Positions 5,847 to 8,335 of a stretch of DNA of 8,335 nucleotides are shown here, piece after piece; position 1 is the first letter of the stretch, and the number at the start of each line of letters is the position of its first letter. The stretch is from an uncultured Bacillota bacterium (GTDB taxonomy: Bacteria > Bacillota > UBA994 > UBA5500): contig CALNBW010000252.1 of NCBI GenBank assembly GCA_937874815.1, positions 1-8,335 on the forward strand, written 5' to 3'. Made by a program: the position numbers and the translations under genes. The notes below the pieces were generated by a model. The model saw only the letters and a program-made list of their open reading frames with translations, was not told where the DNA came from and searched no databases.

Positions 5847-6992
5847 TCACCTCCCCTGACGTCGTTGCTCTCCCAGATATTTGGCATACTCCATCAAGGT
5901 GCGCACAACCTTCTGACGCCCTTCCCTGTCACCTATCTGCAGAAAGACTTTCCGCCCTGGCTTGGAGTTCACCTCAATCAGCCAAACCTTGCCTGAGACA
6001 TCCACACCCATATCTAGTCCTAGATCACAGAGTGGCCCGGCATGTTTGTTCATGACCTGCGCCACCCGGATAGCTAGTTGATCGAGCTCCTGTTCAATCT
6101 GTTCCGCTTTCTCACCAAAGGAGTGTTGCAGAACCGATGTCACACTATAAGCTCGACCGCCGGTATGCAGGTTAGAGGTGATGTTGCCACGGCGACCAAC
6201 GCGAACAGCCTTACCTGATATTTGCCATTGTCCTTCTCCATTTTTTTGGACGATTGCACGGATATCAAAGGTGCTGCCGCGTAAGTAATTTAGCTTGAGG
6301 CCTTGCTGAATCAGGTAGCGACGATTCAAACCTCCTAACGCGGCAACCGCGCCAGCTAACGAATTGACACGCAAACGCGGGTGTCCTACCCGATCTACAG
6401 TAAAACCACCTGACGCGCGGCGAATGCTGGCGATGCCCATACCACCGCTACCAAAGACGGGCTTAACAAATACAGTGTCATAACGGCTAAGCATTATAGC
6501 TAAGTTACGCCCGCTGCCAAGCCTGGTCTCTGGTAAATAGGGGCGCAAATCTTCATAACGCCTGACGATCCGATACATTTGCCATTTCCCATGCAGCCCA
6601 CGTCCCATCATCGTCACCCGAAATGCTCTCCGCATACGTGCCGCCTGACTAAAATAGAGCCCCCAGCGGCCACGGCTAGGAAACAGACGATCATAGACTA
6701 TCCGAGGTACCGGGTAGTACCTGGCTTGCCAACCTACACCCGGCCGGTAGACAAAACCGAGCACAGTTCCTTGCTCCCAGTTAATGTCGAGGGGGCTAAA
6801 CACAATCAAACGTACACCTACGAGACGTGCAGCTTGAAACAATTCCCGGAAGAACCTGCCTTCCGCAAAGGGGCGTCCACCGGCTTTGCGGGTTGTCATT
6901 ATCCCTACTAACCCTTTGCTTGCTGCCACACCTACCCACCCCTTACTAGCTCTTGCCAATACATTATTGATACTGATTGTTATAGGGCGCAC
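5847..6992 (-). CDS. YheC/YheD-family ATP-grasp protein (first in series)
   Basis: A family member of up to 381 residues. Core blocks are GLVGIMTTRK (27-36), RIVYDRLFPSR (97-107), TVFVKPVFGSGGMGI (173-187), RYLIQQGL (225-232), TFDIRAIVQKNG (241-252), GNITSNLHTGG (269-279), LGLDMGV (324-330) and LIEVNSKP (338-345), giving D327, E340 and N342. The segment that reads ITTH in both downstream paralogs is ITSN here, and the YNRIPNR block is altered, so it is the most divergent of the three. The start is uncertain: GTG 6992 is the longest possible (an in-frame stop lies just upstream) but has only a weak GGGG-type site. GTG 6929, behind AAGGGG (6944-6939), would give a 360-residue protein whose N-terminus matches the short paralog better. 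It is the first gene after a 93-base gap and likely the head of a four-gene operon. Confidence 0.9.
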   Translation of the reverse strand: MRPITISINNVLARASKGWVGVAASKGLVGIMTTRKAGGRPFAEGRFFRELFQAARLVGVRLIVFSPLDINWEQGTVLGFVYRPGVGWQARYYPVPRIVYDRLFPSRGRWGLYFSQAARMRRAFRVTMMGRGLHGKWQMYRIVRRYEDLRPYLPETRLGSGRNLAIMLSRYDTVFVKPVFGSGGMGIASIRRASGGFTVDRVGHPRLRVNSLAGAVAALGGLNRRYLIQQGLKLNYLRGSTFDIRAIVQKNGEGQWQISGKAVRVGRRGNITSNLHTGGRAYSVTSVLQHSFGEKAEQIEQELDQLAIRVAQVMNKHAGPLCDLGLDMGVDVSGKVWLIEVNSKPGRKVFLQIGDREGRQKVVRTLMEYAKYLGEQRRQGR

Positions 6993-7056
6993 TGGCTACC
7001 AACCCCATCAACCATGCCTACACAAGCGCGGCCCGCAGATTAGCTGGTTGTAGTAC

Positions 7057-7084
7057 AATATATGGTTTTGCTGGGAGCCTTGTG
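7057..7084 (-). promoter_or_regulatory. Possible SigK-type mother-cell promoter for the YheC/D operon
   Basis: On the minus strand CACA (7084-7081) is followed after 16 bases by CATATATT (7064-7057), fitting the SigK pattern mACm-N16-CATAnnnT. It lies in the 93-base gap just after the amidoligase stop and before the first YheC/D gene. SigE has a similar -10, so either late or early mother-cell control is possible. The motif is short and could be chance in an AT-rich patch, but location and gene function agree. Confidence 0.35.
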
Positions 7085-7085
7085 C

Positions 7086-8335
7086 TCAGCGGCGATGCTG
7101 GCGGCCCCCTAGCAAGCGCCAACTACGACGGATATCATTAGCAGTTTTCCAGCGTTTGTTTTGCTCGATATAAACTAGCATCGCTTCTATTTCAGTGGCA
7201 TAACTGGCATAACTGGGCAAAGAGCGAGTGGCAGCCAAAATAGTGGCCAGTTCGGCTCTAAAGAAGTTCTGGTCTGCCTGACGAAAAGCTAGCTTTGCCT
7301 TGGGGTCGGTGAAGAAATCATGATCTAGGTAATGCCAGTCGCAGCCAATCACCTTGGCTAGGCAAAGGGCCCCGCGCGTGAAAACTGGGCTTACTAGCCA
7401 ACTAGGCACTACTCTATACTCGAACCCGCCGTGTGCTTTCAGGCGGTAATCGCCCAACCAGCCATACTTCCTGCGGCGACTCCGAGCTGCCGCTGGGTTC
7501 TCTAGCAGCAAGAAAATTACCGCCAGATAATTGTCTAAAGCCCGTAGCAACTGACTAGTGGGCAACATGCCAAAATGAATATGCCCGCCGGCTGGTAGCT
7601 GGCTGAAAGGCAGAGTTCCAGCCCGCCACTGAATGTAGCGACTGGGCACCATGCGGCTTGCTCGGCGCAGTGCTTTACCAATCCGCTCATATAATTCTAG
7701 GGGAGATTGGGTTGGCGTTGGTCTGACCTCGGCCAACGGATAACCTGACTTGCCCATTTTGACCCGCCGCGCATCGCAACCAATAATACCGTTCATAGGG
7801 AAATAATCTGAGGCAAAGACCATCCGTCCAGTGCGCAGATCACGCATGGCAAACTCTGGGTCTGCGCCCAGCAAGTACTGCGGGCACTTGGTTTCTTTCA
7901 TATTCAGCAGAGAGGGTAACAAACTCGTTGACCGGTAAACCTCCATACGTTGCATCCAGGACTGAATGTGCTTAGCATAGGCTGAGGCAATGGCGCTGCT
8001 CATACGGGGACAAGCATTAATATCTATTAGGTACAACTTGCCTCCACTACTAAGGCCGATGTCTACCGAACCAGCGTCTAGACCAGCCGCATAGAAAGCC
8101 CGCGTGGCTAACTCGCCCACCTGGCGAGTTTCCCGGGAGCTGTTTGGTCTCACTGCATACGTGCGGCTACGTCCGATTTCATTCTTTTGTATATAGATTG
8201 GGACAAGGTCAAAAACCTGCACCCGATAGCGTTTATAGAACGTAATATGTGCCCCTGGGGCGAGAAAGCGCAGAGAGCTGGCTCGCCAATGAGCTTGGGC
8301 GTAGCTGAGCAAATCGGATGTAGCTAATACGGAGG
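7086..8335 (-). CDS. ATP-grasp / phiEco32-like COOH-NH2 ligase (amidoligase) fusion protein, 5'-truncated
   Basis: The frame runs open through the window end, so the TTG at 8312 is probably not the start and most of an N-terminal ATP-grasp domain lies outside. Numbering from that TTG, residues ~1-105 are the end of an ATP-grasp fold: YRVQVFDLVPIYIQKNE (29-45) and a metal-binding close VDIGLSSGGKLYLIDINACP (83-102), with D84, D97 and N99. Residues ~146-335 form a second domain matching the phiEco32-like COOH-NH2 ligase type 2 family, a glutamine-synthetase-like fold: LLGADPEFAM (147-156), PLAEVRPTPTQSP (192-204), AGGHIHFG (241-248), RKYGWLGDYR (281-290) and GFEYRVVPSWLVSP (296-309). The acidic DPE and the GHIH residues are the expected ATP/metal ligands. 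Residues ~336-408 are helical and basic. Such proteins are predicted to join carboxylates to amines; the substrate is unknown. The stop lies 93 bases before the YheC/D operon on the same strand, suggesting joint function. Confidence 0.85.
   Translation of the reverse strand, partial: SVLATSDLLSYAQAHWRASSLRFLAPGAHITFYKRYRVQVFDLVPIYIQKNEIGRSRTYAVRPNSSRETRQVGELATRAFYAAGLDAGSVDIGLSSGGKLYLIDINACPRMSSAIASAYAKHIQSWMQRMEVYRSTSLLPSLLNMKETKCPQYLLGADPEFAMRDLRTGRMVFASDYFPMNGIIGCDARRVKMGKSGYPLAEVRPTPTQSPLELYERIGKALRRASRMVPSRYIQWRAGTLPFSQLPAGGHIHFGMLPTSQLLRALDNYLAVIFLLLENPAAARSRRRKYGWLGDYRLKAHGGFEYRVVPSWLVSPVFTRGALCLAKVIGCDWHYLDHDFFTDPKAKLAFRQADQNFFRAELATILAATRSLPSYASYATEIEAMLVYIEQNKRWKTANDIRRSWRLLGGRQHRR

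Noticed and set aside
8310..8312. TTG as the start of the amidoligase fusion
   Set aside because: The frame continues without a stop to position 8335, and only the end of the ATP-grasp domain is present.
1..8335. tRNA, rRNA, CRISPR array or insertion sequence with transposase
   Set aside because: No cloverleaf, direct-repeat/spacer series, rRNA segment or transposase reading frame is visible.

Overview
The window looks like a chromosomal fragment of an endospore-forming Firmicute, probably an anaerobic clostridial lineage of the Peptococcaceae or Thermoanaerobacterales kind. The reasons are an alpha/beta-type small acid-soluble spore protein, a CotS-like spore coat protein, three YheC/YheD-type spore coat ATP-grasp proteins, a split two-subunit iron-sulfur (class I) fumarase, and strong GGAGG-type ribosome binding sites. 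The species cannot be named from the sequence alone.

Layout, plus strand (1-2857). The window opens inside a CotS-family coat protein whose kinase-like core has lost its catalytic motifs and which carries a long Glu/Pro-rich tail. An 89-base gap follows with a forespore-type -10 box between the arms of a perfect 9-bp inverted repeat. Next come a 58-residue SASP gene (best start GTG at 1004) and a strong GC-rich terminator hairpin. The two fumarase subunit genes, alpha and beta, are tightly coupled; the last ~26 codons of beta lie inside a palindromic REP-like sequence. A 215-base gap (2761-2975) holds a probable terminator and a smaller hairpin and no convincing gene.

Layout, minus strand (8335 down to 2976). 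A convergent cluster reads in the order: a 5'-truncated protein with the end of an ATP-grasp domain fused to a phiEco32-like COOH-NH2 ligase (glutamine-synthetase-fold amidoligase) domain; a 93-base gap with a possible SigK-type promoter; three successive YheC/YheD-family ATP-grasp proteins (381, 443 and 359 aa); and a GNAT acetyltransferase. The last four genes are joined by an 8-base gap, a TGATG overlap and an ATGA overlap, so they are very probably one operon.

How it fits together. Five putative acyl/amide-bond-forming proteins of two unrelated ligase folds plus an acetyltransferase fold are clustered beside spore coat and spore core genes. The most economical reading is a mother-cell cassette that builds or attaches an amide-linked (peptide-like) modification on the spore coat or surface. 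That function is inferred. The domain identities rest on motifs visible in the translations. The fumarase pair appears to be a metabolic gene pair placed between sporulation genes.
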